Part shown: positions 49,154-60,450 of the stretch, one piece after another
Numbering within the stretch: position 1 is the stretch's first letter
Layout: every line of letters begins with the position of its first letter
Source: Gibbula magus
Taxonomy: Eukaryota > Mollusca > Gastropoda > Trochida > Trochidae
Assembly (NCBI GenBank): GCA_936450465.1
Contig: OW388292.1
Coordinates: 30,116,868 to 30,180,867 of the forward strand
Direction: 5' to 3'
DNA length: 64,000 bases
The notes under the pieces: model-generated
Seen by the model: the letters and a program-made list of their open reading frames with translations, nothing else
Told to the model about the DNA's origin: nothing
Databases searched by the model: none
Position numbers and translations under genes: made by a program

Positions 49154-49362
49154 ATGGCCGAAATTTTTCTCCTATCACTTAACACGCTCGTTGCATTTTG
49201 TCACCTCGAAATTGAGTTGTCTACTCATACGTTTTGGATCAAGGCCTTTAAATTGGCAGTGATCACAAGGGTAAGTGAACGTAGGCGGAACAAATGTTGA
49301 CAAAGTGGGTTTTTATCAGCAGCGTGGCCGTCTGTCGTCAGTGGCAAGTAAAATGGAGATGA
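49154..49362 (+). CDS. Candidate two-exon micro-gene (P copy 7), 45 codons
   Basis: ATG at 49,154 is in a perfect Kozak context (ACCATGG). Exon 1 (49,154-49,270) encodes 39 residues starting MAEIFLLSLNTLVAFC, hydrophobic like a signal peptide, and ends at the donor AAGG|GTAAGTG in phase 0. A 71 bp intron (49,271-49,341, acceptor TCTGTCGTCAG) leads to exon 2, WQVKWR then TGA (49,360-49,362). Between this copy and 10,870-10,991 many differences fall at third codon positions, but that copy has a 1 bp deletion, and copies 3 and 8 have TAG in the same frame. It could be a secreted peptide gene, or an accident in a non-coding spliced transcript. Confidence 0.25.
49271..49341 (+). other. Island P copy 7 mini-intron
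   Basis: Donor GTAAGTGAACG and acceptor GTCTGTCGTCAG, 71 bp, the same length as copies 4, 5 and 6. Confidence 0.55.
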
Positions 49363-49939
49363 ATTGTGAGCTAGGTTGATCATTAACACTATTCAGCTTT
49401 TAATGAGAACGATGTAGTCTGTTGAACCATTATGTGGAGTATATGAGGGTGAAGAAACCAATGTTCAAATCTGTGGCTGTTATTTCATGTAGTTGTCAAC
49501 CAACTAACCAATTGTATCCTCTCTATAAATATGTTCTGTTTCATTTCATGTGTTTGAAAATGTCTATTTGGAAACAGAGGTACATGTACGTTATGTCTCA
49601 AGAAGCAAACCAAGCTAATTTGAATTTTTGACGCACTTTGTTATATTTCTAAACAACATGCATTTTGAAAAAAATTGTCATTTTGGAATCCTCTTAACTA
49701 GACGAGAAGGGTGTATTACAGTAATGATGCGTCAACATATAGAAGTCCAAGAAAATCATTTACATTTGTATGCATATCTTGTACTGATTATGTAAGTTAA
49801 ATGGCTAAAAAAGATGTTTTGAAAAGGGATATGACGTATGGCAGATATAGAAATAAAAGTATAATACTCTGATGTACTCTGACTCTGATGTATGAACTTG
49901 TGGGTACCTCTTAACAAACAACCAGACAGAGACTATTTT

Positions 49940-50757
49940 ATCCCCCGCCAAGTGGAAAAAGTTTTAAATATAATTAATAAATCACTTATTAGTAATAAAT
50001 TCATGTACAGAAGAAAAAGTTATTCCCAAAATGTATTACCCTCTTTCTAACAATATTCAAGTTCTGTTCTGGAAGCAAAAATTGTAAAACGCATTTAGAG
50101 TTTTGTTCTGGAATGAAGATGAAGATGTTTATCCATGGACATGCCTAAAAATAAGATTCGAAAGAAGATGAAAACCCCAAAAGGCACATACATATAACGA
50201 TTCCTCAACACAGCAAGTTTCACTCGGCCTTATTTTGTTTTAGTTGTGGTCCGGAAACGAAATTTTAAAGTATTTTTCCATGGAAAAGGCTAAAAAAAAC
50301 TTAATTCCAAAGAAGTAAAAAAAACCCATAAGGAACATCCAAACATGATGACTGTTCCACATACCAAGACTCACTGAGCTAGGCTTCACAGAATTTCCTG
50401 GTCCGGAAACGAAATTTGAATAAATGTTTTCATGGCAACAGCTAAAATTAAAATTCCAAAGAAGTTGAAAACCCAAGGCACATCTACACATGATGACTGT
50501 TCCACATACTAACTTTCATTGAGCTAGGCCTTGCAGTTTTTGAATTCTGGTCCGGAAATTTTATGATTTGTTTCCATAAAAACAGATAAAAATAAATGTT
50601 GAAAACCCCCAAAGGCACGTCTACACAAGATGCCTGTTCCCCATATCAAGTTTCATTGAGCTATGCCTCACGGTTATTGAGTTCTGGTCTGGAAACGGAA
50701 CCTGGACAGACGGACTGACGGACGAAGGCCATTTCAACTTTATTTTGGCGGGGATAA
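49940..50757. mobile_element. Pearl-like element, third family
   Basis: Ends TTATCCCCCGCCAA and TTGGCGGGGATAA are inverted. Tandem units of about 140-150 bp are marked by GGTCCGGAAA or a variant (about 50,250, 50,401, 50,548 and 50,685), with a degenerate (GGAC)n at 50,703-50,724. The A1 site near 11,570 is empty. The minus-strand 83-codon frame within it is a repeat artefact. Confidence 0.8.
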
Positions 50758-51787
50758 TAATGAGCCAACAAATCTTCTTACACCAGCAGCAGTATTTTTT
50801 TACTCATTTACGCTTTGGAAGTTGTGGTTTATTTTGTTGTTGAGTGTACATTTATGATACATTGTTGCAAAGTTGTTTTTCACCAGTAAAAGATCTCTGG
50901 TAGGAAAGTAGACAACGTATCAGAAAAAGACAGAAAAGTATCTACCAGTTAAACAAAGCAGATTTCATTCATATAACATTGTAGCATACATAAAACTCTG
51001 TGTCCAGGAACAAGTAGTATTAAGCTGAAAAATGAAAGTCAATATCCATTGTTATAATGTGAGTAAACATTAGTAACTGCATTGAAACAGAAGTTCGTCA
51101 GTTACAGTGATATGCACCTTAAAATTTTGGAGAAAAATGACAATTTAGAAAAAAAGTTGTTTACCGGCGATATCCGGTCTGTATTAATGTAATGACACAC
51201 CTGAATCACAGAGACGTGTTAGATTAACGACTTGAACTCAAAATAATATCAGATTTATTAAAAAATCCTATGATTATAACCTTTTTGTCACTAAGTGCCA
51301 ATAATTGTTGAAAAAGAGGAGGATAATTCAAGACCCAGTTACTTCCAAATTTTGCATAATAAAATATATCTTGATTAGTGAAAGTCAACTCGGTAACAAC
51401 ATTTCTGTTTTCGTCTTCTGAAACCTAATTTGTATCGCGTAGTTCAGCAAAGGAACAATAGTTATTTTGGGTAAAAAGAAACAGTACTATTGCAACTTCA
51501 GCCAAAATTTTCTTTAAATGTCAACATGAATAGTGTTTCTTTGACGAAATTAGCCATAAAATATTATATCTCTATACGTTAGTGTATAATTCAATCAATT
51601 TTACCTTACTTTGCTACAGCATAACATTGTAGGTATAAATGTTAGGGAGCGAAACACTCATTTTACTACATGTTTATGTATATTACGTTTGCTCTTTTCT
51701 TGTCTCTTTAGCGTATACTAGTTACTTGGCTTGAAACGAATGATGCAAGTCGATAAGATATAAGATCTGACATTTAATATAATGTTA

Positions 51788-52212
51788 TTAATTAAGTATT
51801 TTCGTATTGGCCCAGTTGCAGGTCCGAGGTACTAGGTCCGTTGTATTGGCCCGGGACGAAGTCGAGGGCCAATACAACGGACAGAGGACCTGTAACTCGG
51901 CCAATACGGAAATACTTAATTAATGACAATTTTATTAATTAACTTCTTTGCATTCTATTTGCATAACACTAAACATCTTATTGATATTGAAATAATAATT
52001 ATAAAAAAGATTGGTGAAGAAATAACACGGATCAAAGTTGTGAAGCAACAGCTTCGAGCTTTCAAAAGTGTGCAACTGCGCATGCTCAGACTCATATTGG
52101 CCCAGTTTGTCCCGTATTGGCCCAGTTGCCCCGTATTGGACCAGCTGTCGAATCATATGGTCTAGGCCGTAAATGCCATATAAGTACCATAACATTGATA
52201 GTTAATTAATAA
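51788..52212. mobile_element. Palindromic insertion with GTATTGGCCCAG repeats
   Basis: 51,788-51,923 is an inverted repeat (TTAATTAAGTATTTTCGTAT at the left, its near-complement at the right). The rest carries further TATTGGCCCAGTT copies (52,095-52,145) and ends in TTAATTAATAATG. A1 has a SINE at the corresponding spot and lacks this. Frames of 80-86 codons overlap on both strands, with no domain recognised. Confidence 0.7.
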
Positions 52213-53639
52213 TGAATGGTATTGTCTTGAAGAATATGAAACAATGATACAAATGTGCTTATATGTGTTTATTTGAACAATTTATTTGGTTATATTCTAC
52301 AAAGTGGTTCAATTTGATACACGATAAAGTGTTGTGAAAGTAAAAGTGTTCAAAGAGTAAGACGTGTTAAGTTTGTTGTAAAGAATGTAAAACATGGTAT
52401 TTTCTGATTTAAATTAAATTAAATTAAATTGCTTTATTCGTTGACATGTACGCAAGGGAAACTTAGCAAACTGGAAAGTGCATGGTATTCGTTTTAATTT
52501 TGGTGGTTTGAAAGATATGTAATTTTAGCATACACATCTGTTCACGTATTCAACGTTAATTAGATAGTGTTGTAATAATTGTCCACCTCAACATATCAAC
52601 CATGCTTTGATATTGGTGTTATAATTACATATGTTTTTGCTGAGAAACCTCAATGATGTGTTTATGTTTATGATCATTCTTTTAAATGATGAAATAATGA
52701 CAAAAAAAACCAACCGACAATGTTCTTAAAAGAACGAAAACTAGCTATGGTGGAAAACACGTTATTCTTATCGATAATCCCATTGCATGAAACCTTTGGA
52801 AACAATGTAAAATTGATTTGCTTTCTTAAGTAAAATCTTAAGTAAAATTTACAAAATTAAGTAAATTTGGATCTGGAGTAATTGTTTTTCGAAATAAAGC
52901 ATTCCGTGGCAACATCTGACATAACTGAAGTTATACCATTGTAGATATGAAACCCCTGATATCTGATACTAATTAAACACGGCAAGGAATGTAAATTCTA
53001 CAGAGGGTTTGCTGTACACAGATGTGTGTTCAATATATTTGCTATTACAATTTCCATATAACCTATTAGACATTTTAACCTGTATATCAAGGACTACATG
53101 AATTGTTTCGTGTAATTTAGTAACACACATCAGGATATCATCATACTTACATGTATACTTTTAATTTGGATCAATTATCAATGGACTGATAACAGTATTT
53201 GCACAAAAGAATATCTATAGAAATATTATGTTAGTTCATGTTAACCGTGGCTTGGATATTCGGATTAAGAAAGGTTTGAAACAGAACATTGTAATAGATT
53301 TTATTTTGTCCGAAAAGAAAATAAAGAAATAAAGCCACTCTAAATAAAGTTGCTCATTTGATACGTATGTGTACATTGCTACAGATATTTGCTGAATTTG
53401 TTTACTAAATAAAAGAAAGCATTGTATCGTTCTTCCCCATGTCATATCTCGCAGATGTTAAGTAGGTGCAAACCTCATTATCAGTGAATCGTGTTTACAT
53501 TACCTGTGCTTGAGGAAGTGTTCTGGTGTTCTTGCTGGGAGGTGAACTGTTCGATGTAGCTCTTGCATTCATTCTTGAACGTTAACATCATTGGTTTCTG
53601 CAATTGCACTAAACGTTCCAAGGTGTATAGAGATAGCTT

Positions 53640-54150
53640 GTCCTCGTTCTTCGGATTGTTATGATTCCCTTTGCAGACGACATGGCAGTCGTAAATGCAC
53701 GATTATAAGAATACAGAAAGGTTAGATGAGTTATGTAGATATTTGTAAAGGTTGATGTAGAGAAAACAAAAGTTATGTGTTTGAGAAAAGCTGGAAAGCT
53801 TAGGAAATAGAAATGAGTTTTGCTTAACGATGGTCGGCTGAATGTTGTTCGTACTTATAAATATATCGGTGTACACTTAACACGTCCATTGTAAATTTCA
53901 CAGAAGGTCATTTCCGAAAGGATTTGAAAGTTCTTAAAATGATATGCTCCAATGTGCATAACTGCTCAAAACTTCCATTCAAAATTGTTTTAAATATTTT
54001 CGATGGCAAGATTTTACCTTTTCTCTCAAGTGGTACGTACATCAGGAGGTTCCATTCATAGACTGACTGAGCTGGGTTCATGATATTTTTTGTAAAACTA
54101 CGCCTGAATCTAGTAGCTCAGTAGCTTGAGGTGAGATGGGTAGACATTCG
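53640..54150 (+). pseudogene. Decayed LINE reverse-transcriptase fragment (A2 copy)
   Basis: Contains FADDMAVV, the catalytic two-aspartate motif of reverse transcriptases, then VDVEKTKVMCLRKAGKL, RTYKYIGVHLT and LPFKIVLNIFDGKILPFL, in the usual palm-to-thumb order but across several frames and stops. Extends further 3' than the A1 copy at 14,195. Confidence 0.78.
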
Positions 54151-54203
54151 CTTCATGGTTATCAGCATGTCAGAAGTTGGAAGGACGTGTTGAGCAGTAA
54201 ATG

Positions 54204-54482
54204 TTAAAGGGGCAGTAGCACGTTTTTTTGCATAATTTACTTTTTCAAATTTCCCGTTTATAATGATAGTTGGTGCCATTCACATTTACATTAGAGGGTA
54301 AAACATCTTATTACACAAACCAAATTATACGTAGTAGTAATAACGATGATGCGTATAAAGAAAATATTGCATTTTATTGTGAACACATTTTATTATTTGG
54401 AATGACAAAAACAATTCCCACGACTTTACTGAGCCATGCACACTCATTTTTCAATGGAGTTTCCGAAGAGAGAAGGGTGTTT
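54204..54482. mobile_element. Partial TTAA-type MITE
   Basis: Starts TTAAAGGGGCAGTAGCACG and follows the reverse complement of 19,211-19,574 to about GAGAAGGGTGTTT, where it stops; the second terminus is missing. Confidence 0.8.
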
Positions 54483-55758
54483 AGAAAATGTTGTTTAGTT
54501 CCGGGTTCGGTTTGTATGCATTGATTAAGATGTACGATGCAGGTTGTATTATTTCAAGGTTTGAAAGCATATCAAGCTTCTCAAAACTTTAGTTATACAA
54601 ATCTATTACGAATAAAATCCAATGTGAAAATTATTCATTTCTAGTTATTCTGAAGGTATTGCATAGTACTATGTAAGCTCTGCTGCTCTAACCATAAACC
54701 ACCTCTTGTTAATCGAGTAAGTTTACAATGCAATACGGTATTTTTTTTTTTTTACAACGCCTATGAGTGCATTTGAGTGCACAAATATATGTCATCATTA
54801 TACTGATAAAGATTAATTAATCTAGAACAGTAATATTCTGAATTTTCTCTGAAATGTCAATAAAAGGATGCTATCCAGGCCGTTCAGAACTTGTCCACAC
54901 CTACTTGGAAGACATTGTGCAAATTTTTTTATCGACCACAGTATTGCAGCATTAGACATGTACACGTGTCACCACGTGCAAACGTAGTTAACCAAAAATA
55001 TAATTTCATTATTCAACTTACGGTTTTAATTTGTTGTATCGATCTACCTGTTAACCACAATACAAATAAAATTCTCACTAGAATTTTCACTAGAAACCAG
55101 CATGAGAAAACAGTGTCATAAAGGTTATTTTGTTTTATAAACTTTAAAGTTTGAAGGTTATCCTTTTTAACTGTTACTGTGTATTTATAAAAATGTATAC
55201 CGATCACACGACCTAATTATCTAATGATCTAATTCAAAAGACAGAGATCATATCGCTCAAATTGAAAAGTCTGAATTTATTCACCATTAACCAATGTTAT
55301 GCAGCAGTCATATTCATCAATGTTAAATATGACCAGTGAACGATGGAAGCTTCAGTCAGTGATATATCGTTCTCTTCTCCTGACAATTTGGATCCAGTCA
55401 GTCCAGAGAAAACATGTAATCACCATGTCTTATACAACAAATCATTTTTGTATTTGTATTAAGATGACGGTAAGAGACTACGATCTGATTTACATAAGCA
55501 TCTTATTTGTACCATTGTCAATCCTCACCTGATACACTGTTAGAAATATGGTACTTCGGACTGCACTATCCTTGAGAGAAGCATACAGAATATTTTGTTA
55601 ATCAACATATTTAAATATATATCAAATACTCTGTAACATGTTCTTATCCTTATCCCAGTCATTATTCGTAATTTCATAGTTTTGGTTCATTCAGCACAAT
55701 ATAATTTAACATTTCCCTTGAGAATCAACCTGATTAATTCCCATTTGCCACGACATTT

Positions 55759-55829
55759 CAACAAATGTTTTTTTTATATCAGCAGGGACCTTATATGTAA
55801 GGTCCCTGATATCAGTAAACATTTGTTCA
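55759..55829. repeat. Long hairpin
   Basis: AACAAATGTT...ATATCAG...AGGGACCTTA is mirrored by TAAGGTCCCTGATAT...AAACATTTGTT. Absent from the A1 counterpart at 15,105. Possibly a tiny foldback element. Confidence 0.8.
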
Positions 55830-55954
55830 AGCATCCTGCTCATCATTGTGCATTTTCAAGTGGGTAATTGACAAAAGAACAATAATGTTACATCCGCCAC
55901 ACATCAATGAGGTTTACATTATGATAAATTGGATTCCTGTACTGTTATTGTCTT

Positions 55955-56030
55955 CATTGAAGCACTCTTATCAGCACATTCTGGTTTCTCTTGGATTGGA
56001 CCTCCCCGATCCATCAAGCATTGAATAAAC
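55955..56030 (+). other. Island Qb copy 4 (acceptor lost)
   Basis: Same island as 15,274, but the splice AG is changed (GTCTTCAT). Frame SAHSGFSWIGPPRSIKH then TGA. Confidence 0.35.
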
Positions 56031-56259
56031 CACTCTCACTATATACTCAAGTCAACCCAAGACACTTCTTTCTAGTAATAGAGAGAGCTGTGACTTCAAG
56101 CAAGAACTTATGTCAAATCGTTACTCATGTTCGTCATGTCTAAATTGTTCTCACAAAACCATACAGAAGCTATAGAATATTGATAAAAACAAGATCTGGA
56201 GCATGTGTACACACTTATTCCTCACTAATCTGAGATGATTATCATTTATATTCTTTCAG

Positions 56260-56350
56260 TGTCGAAAAAGCGTTCCATACATCATTTTGACAGGCAAAGA
56301 TATAGATCGCCTCCAGGAGTTCACAAAACCACCTGCTAAATAGCAATTGA
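56260..56350 (+). other. Island S copy 4 (exon-like)
   Basis: Acceptor TATATTCTTTCAG. One base is missing near the start relative to 15,571, which shifts the frame to CRKSVPYIILTGKDIDRLQE..., open to TAG near 56,341. Confidence 0.35.
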
Positions 56351-57340
56351 AGTTGTCATGTATCATTATTTAATAGCAGCTTTTCGGCAATTTGAACATA
56401 CTTATTTTCACATGCAACTTGCTCTCAGTTTTCCCTTAAGTTATTTTCTCAATTGAAGAACCAGCGCGTGATGATATATTAGTTGATTGCATGTGAAAAG
56501 TGAAGAAAACAACTTTAGACTTGAAGACGCCAAGGTTCAATAACTCATGTCAATCAGTTTTTATAATCTCGCATTATTTATTTTAAAATAAATTACTAAC
56601 GGAAATAGTTTCAAACTTTTATTAAAGGATGGATGATTTTATCATCCATGTTAAAATCAAATTAAATGAACATGGTGCTCGTGTCCTGTCAATGAATAGC
56701 AGACCTAGTTGTCAATAAATAATATGCCGGGAAGAATCGATGTTCAATCTTCAAGGTTCAAATTCATACATAAATATGTATAGAATGATTCATTTCGAAT
56801 CTACATGAAACTGTGTATGGTTCCGGGATTGATTTCTTCTTACCTTTCAATGAATGCTTTTGCAGGGTTCTGAGCGAAACATGAATCATAGTCATTATTA
56901 TGTTGATTTAAATGTGTTTTTCAACGTTCATCATTACTCGAAAAAACAATACAATACAATACAACGATGGAATATATTGAGTCACGAAAGCAATTCAGTT
57001 CATGATTCGCATTTATTGTTTGTTTCATAAAGTAGTTTTCAATCGAGATATAGCTGTTAGAATCTAGCTATATTCACATGTAAAGGAGAATGTGTAAATC
57101 GTCTTGACATTTGTGTAAAATAGTTCAATTACTGAAAACTTGATTTTCGTTCAGTATCATTCAGTGGTCAATGTTTTAAGCTCAGATGCAATGTATTTAA
57201 TTCAAATCTGTGTTAAAATGCAAGAGGTTGTTTGTTTGCAACCTGTCCGGTTCGTATTGTGTGTTAGAAACTTTTACTCAAGTCAGTAAAATCTAAAAAT
57301 ATTTCATGAAAAAGTGTCCAAAATCTAATCAGTTGAAAGG

Positions 57341-57653
57341 TGAGGTGAGGTGAGGTGAGTTGGGGTTTAACGCCGCTTTCAAGAGTATTTCACTTATATC
57401 GCGGCTGCTAGTATTATGGCAGGGAGAAAGCCCGCAACGCCATGTGGCTATGCATTGCGGTTTCACCATCGGCTGGAACTAGCGAACCATGGGTGGTACT
57501 GCACTGAAATTCAGTGTAGCATTGCACCCAAACCTGACTGCGTGTAGAACAGTTCTCTACTGCAGATAAAGTTGCCGTGCCCCTGGCGGGATTCGAACCC
57601 CGGACCTCTTGATCCGAAGCCGAACGCGCTAACCACTGCGCTATCCCGCCCCC
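57341..57653 (-). mobile_element. Full-length tRNA-derived SINE
   Basis: Minus strand. Box A (TAGCGCAGTGG, 57,633-57,643) and box B (GGTTCGAATCC, 57,589-57,599) both match polymerase III promoter consensus. The body matches 12,529, and the tail is CTCACCTCACC rather than (ACTC)n. Perfect 12 bp target duplication TCAGTTGAAAGG at 57,329-57,340 and 57,654-57,665. The best preserved SINE in the window. Confidence 0.95.
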
Positions 57654-58429
57654 TCAGTTGAAAGGCACATCCATTGTGTTGTCGGGGGTCAAATATGACA
57701 AACGTTATAAATGGTCTTATTTTATCGAGAAGTACTAACTGTTACCGAAAACAACCATTTTAATGATACTCGACTTAGTATATTGACGATATGAAAGTAA
57801 AAGTAGTGATTTCTGATCGAAAACCGGACAATACACCGCGTGTGGCGCGCGCCACTGAGTCAAACGTAATTTTTCAATCTTATTTACACCAGACAAAATA
57901 ACAAATTTGGGTTAATAATGTTCAATGGGTCATATAACTACTGTGCATGTAAATAGAACGTTCACTTTCGGTTTCTACACATGCAAATGATGTTACTCGA
58001 TTTTAACTGGAAAATAGTAAATATGATATGTTTGGCGATTGGGGATGAATATGCAAGCGAAGTGAATTTATTTGTTTTGTAATCAGCACATATGGTGTGT
58101 TGGGACGTATTAAAGCCAAATAAAATTTTATGAAACACAATGGATGCACCTTTAATATTAAATTCGTGGAGCAAATTATGAACTTGGAAAGTGATTTGCA
58201 GCTGTTTTTCTGAAGATGCTCACAAGCGATAATATATAAATAATAATTCTACAAATGTAACATTTTATTTTCTGTATTTAATTGTGATAAACATAAAAGG
58301 TACAGAGATATTGTTTCCTCATGTTTTTAAAATGGACAACATGCAAAGGTTATGACCTGAACTTTACTTACTGTTTATATAACAGCTTCATCCCAATCCT
58401 TTTCACGTCTTTTTTCTTTGCAACTGCAG

Positions 58430-58583
58430 GAAACACAGGCGTTATCCAGTCTATGATCTCAAATACTTCACGCGTCTGTATAGTGGTATACAGAAAAATC
58501 TAGGTTTGTCTGAGATAACACATTTTGAAGACACGTCCTACCTCATCTGCTGTGGAATATCTCCTCACTTACATCTCATTTAA
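58430..58583 (+). CDS. Candidate terminal coding exon, island V (A2)
   Basis: The acceptor TTTTTTCTTTGCAACTGCAG (AG 58,428-58,429) is among the strongest in the window. From 58,431 a frame is open for 50 codons (KHRRYPVYDLKYFTRLYSG...LSEITHFEDTSYLICCG...) to TAA 58,581-58,583, and it also runs open ~15 codons upstream. The A1 homologue at 17,055 keeps YPIYNLKK and ITHFED but has stops. An overlapping 60-codon frame (58,321-58,503) reads through the acceptor and is less likely. No known family. Shared peptide blocks with conservative changes argue for former or present coding function. Confidence 0.35.
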
Positions 58584-59104
58584 CTTGACTTAAAAAAGTG
58601 CCTTTTTAGAAATAAGTCTGCAATTTAATTATATGAAATCTCATTGAGAAATCAGTTTTGATAACAATACATGCTTACACTTGTCCAAACCTCAAATGTC
58701 CCCTATTAACATATTGTTGAGTCTTTTGAACAGTTATTTAAGTTTCCAGATTAGCCAGGCTAGATAATGTTTATCCAACGTGTCTGTTATGAAGCATGTC
58801 CTCAGCTACAGCTCAATGTGATATACAGGTTAAGGAAGTCGGCAATTAAAGAAGAGAAATGTACCCTATTGAGAAATCTTAACAACTTATCCATTCAGTC
58901 ACATAATACCTCACAAGATTAATTCATAACAATGTATATGACATAAATCTCTTTCTGTAATCTTTTTGAATTCACCGAGTATTCCCATCGAGGTTAATTA
59001 GATATGCCAAAGTTATGTATCACAGCTGAATCAGTCTGGAAGCATTCGATTGTAGAAGTCGATTGTAACAATGTCTTGTTATATATTCCTCTTCGTTTGC
59101 GTTA

Positions 59105-59250
59105 TTTAAATATTAATGTAACTCAGAACTGGAGTAGGAAATTGTAAGATCAAATACCACGAGACAGATTTTAGTTGATGGATACACGTACAGAATATTT
59201 TCTTGCTGCGGGTTATTTGAACTGTGCAAATTGCGTCAGAGAATGTTTAA
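59105..59250 (-). other. Island R copy 5 (minus orientation, A2)
   Basis: Minus-strand frame RSKKIFCTCIHQLKSVSW...FPTPVLSYINI to TAA. About 70 bp around 59,085-59,150 are almost base-identical to 18,535-18,600. Confidence 0.4.
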
Positions 59251-59537
59251 AGATGAAACATTCTTAACATGTCTTGTTACCACATAGAGAAAGTGTTTTC
59301 TTTTATGCAAATATGTATCTGCATTTGATTTATGTTTGATTTTGACAGATATGTCTGGATCAAGTCGACATAAATTTACAAAGTTAAGAAGAAAATACCT
59401 TAAGCAATGCATTTTGTTGACTGAGTGGATATAGATTTACAAAGTAAAAGAGAAAATTACTCTCAGAAATGCAGATTATTGGAGATCAAAATACATCCTT
59501 CAAATATCAAACGCTTGAACATTGCTACCTTCAGCAG

Positions 59538-59628
59538 CAAAGCAGAAATTATGTACCATTTGACTCCAGAAGACTTTTACTTTATTAGTTACATACATGT
59601 AAGAAATATACCAATTGCAAGCATTTGA
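59538..59628 (+). CDS. Candidate coding exon, island W copy 2
   Basis: After GCTACCTTCAGCAG. Reads KAEIMYHLTPEDFYFISY to TGA 59,626-59,628. Compare 18,983. Confidence 0.28.
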
Positions 59629-60305
59629 AATAACAAAGTTTTATTTAAAATAGTCATCATCTGAATGGATCTTAATTAAGAAATGAACATATTTTCATTA
59701 AACAGCTTATACATGTTACTTCATGTGAGCAATCATGACAAATGACATTACCTTAAATGTTATCGATATCTGTGTAATGTACTGATTTAGAGTGCATTTG
59801 CTTTGGCATAAACTTTCCATTTCCATCACCATTTACATTTCAGCAAATAGATACCTTCTAAACTTAATTGTAAGATGAAATGCAGGTCATGGTTATATAA
59901 AGAAACATAAGCAGAAAACCTCATTATCGTACTTATCTTATATGCCTGTTGTTTTCATAATTATAATAATCGTCATTTTCTGCAACTGAAGTAGTCAAAA
60001 CAGTTTAATTGTGATTGTTAAGTTTATTTACAATCTAGGTCCACAAGGAGGTTTCTTATTGTTCTTGCAATATTCAAATGCGTTGTACTTTCTCCAAAGA
60101 TATTGTCGTTTGAAGTAGATTCACATAAATCTTCATGCTGGCATTTCAAACGAATGAAGTCAATCCAAAGTCACTTTGGTTTTGCAACAGCAACAGAAAA
60201 CATTAAAAATCTAAGATACATCTGTGCGCCCAATGATAAACATGGAATAATGTTACAACAATTGCTCAGCACCAAACCAAAGGGAATTACAGCTTTCCCT
60301 TTCAG

Positions 60306-60450
60306 TAGCGCTAGGTTTAGACAATCTATATAATGTGTAACCTCCTTGATCTTTCAAGCATAGAAGGAAACCTCTTTACAGTCTACTCAAGTCTATTGAA
60401 GTGATTCCGGTTAAGTGGTGACATACAACTGTCGCTAATAGAATAATTAC
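60306..60450 (+). other. Island Qa copy 5 (A2)
   Basis: Acceptor CTTTCCCTTTCAG. Frame NLLDLSSIEGNLFTVYSSLLK then TGA. Confidence 0.4.

Noticed and set aside
50240..50491. 83-codon minus-strand frame with hydrophobic stretches
   Set aside because: Lies entirely in tandem units of a pearl-like element.
57587..57650. Possible tRNA gene with box A and box B
   Set aside because: It is the head of a SINE with body, tail and target duplication, not a free tRNA gene; the acceptor stem was not found to pair properly.
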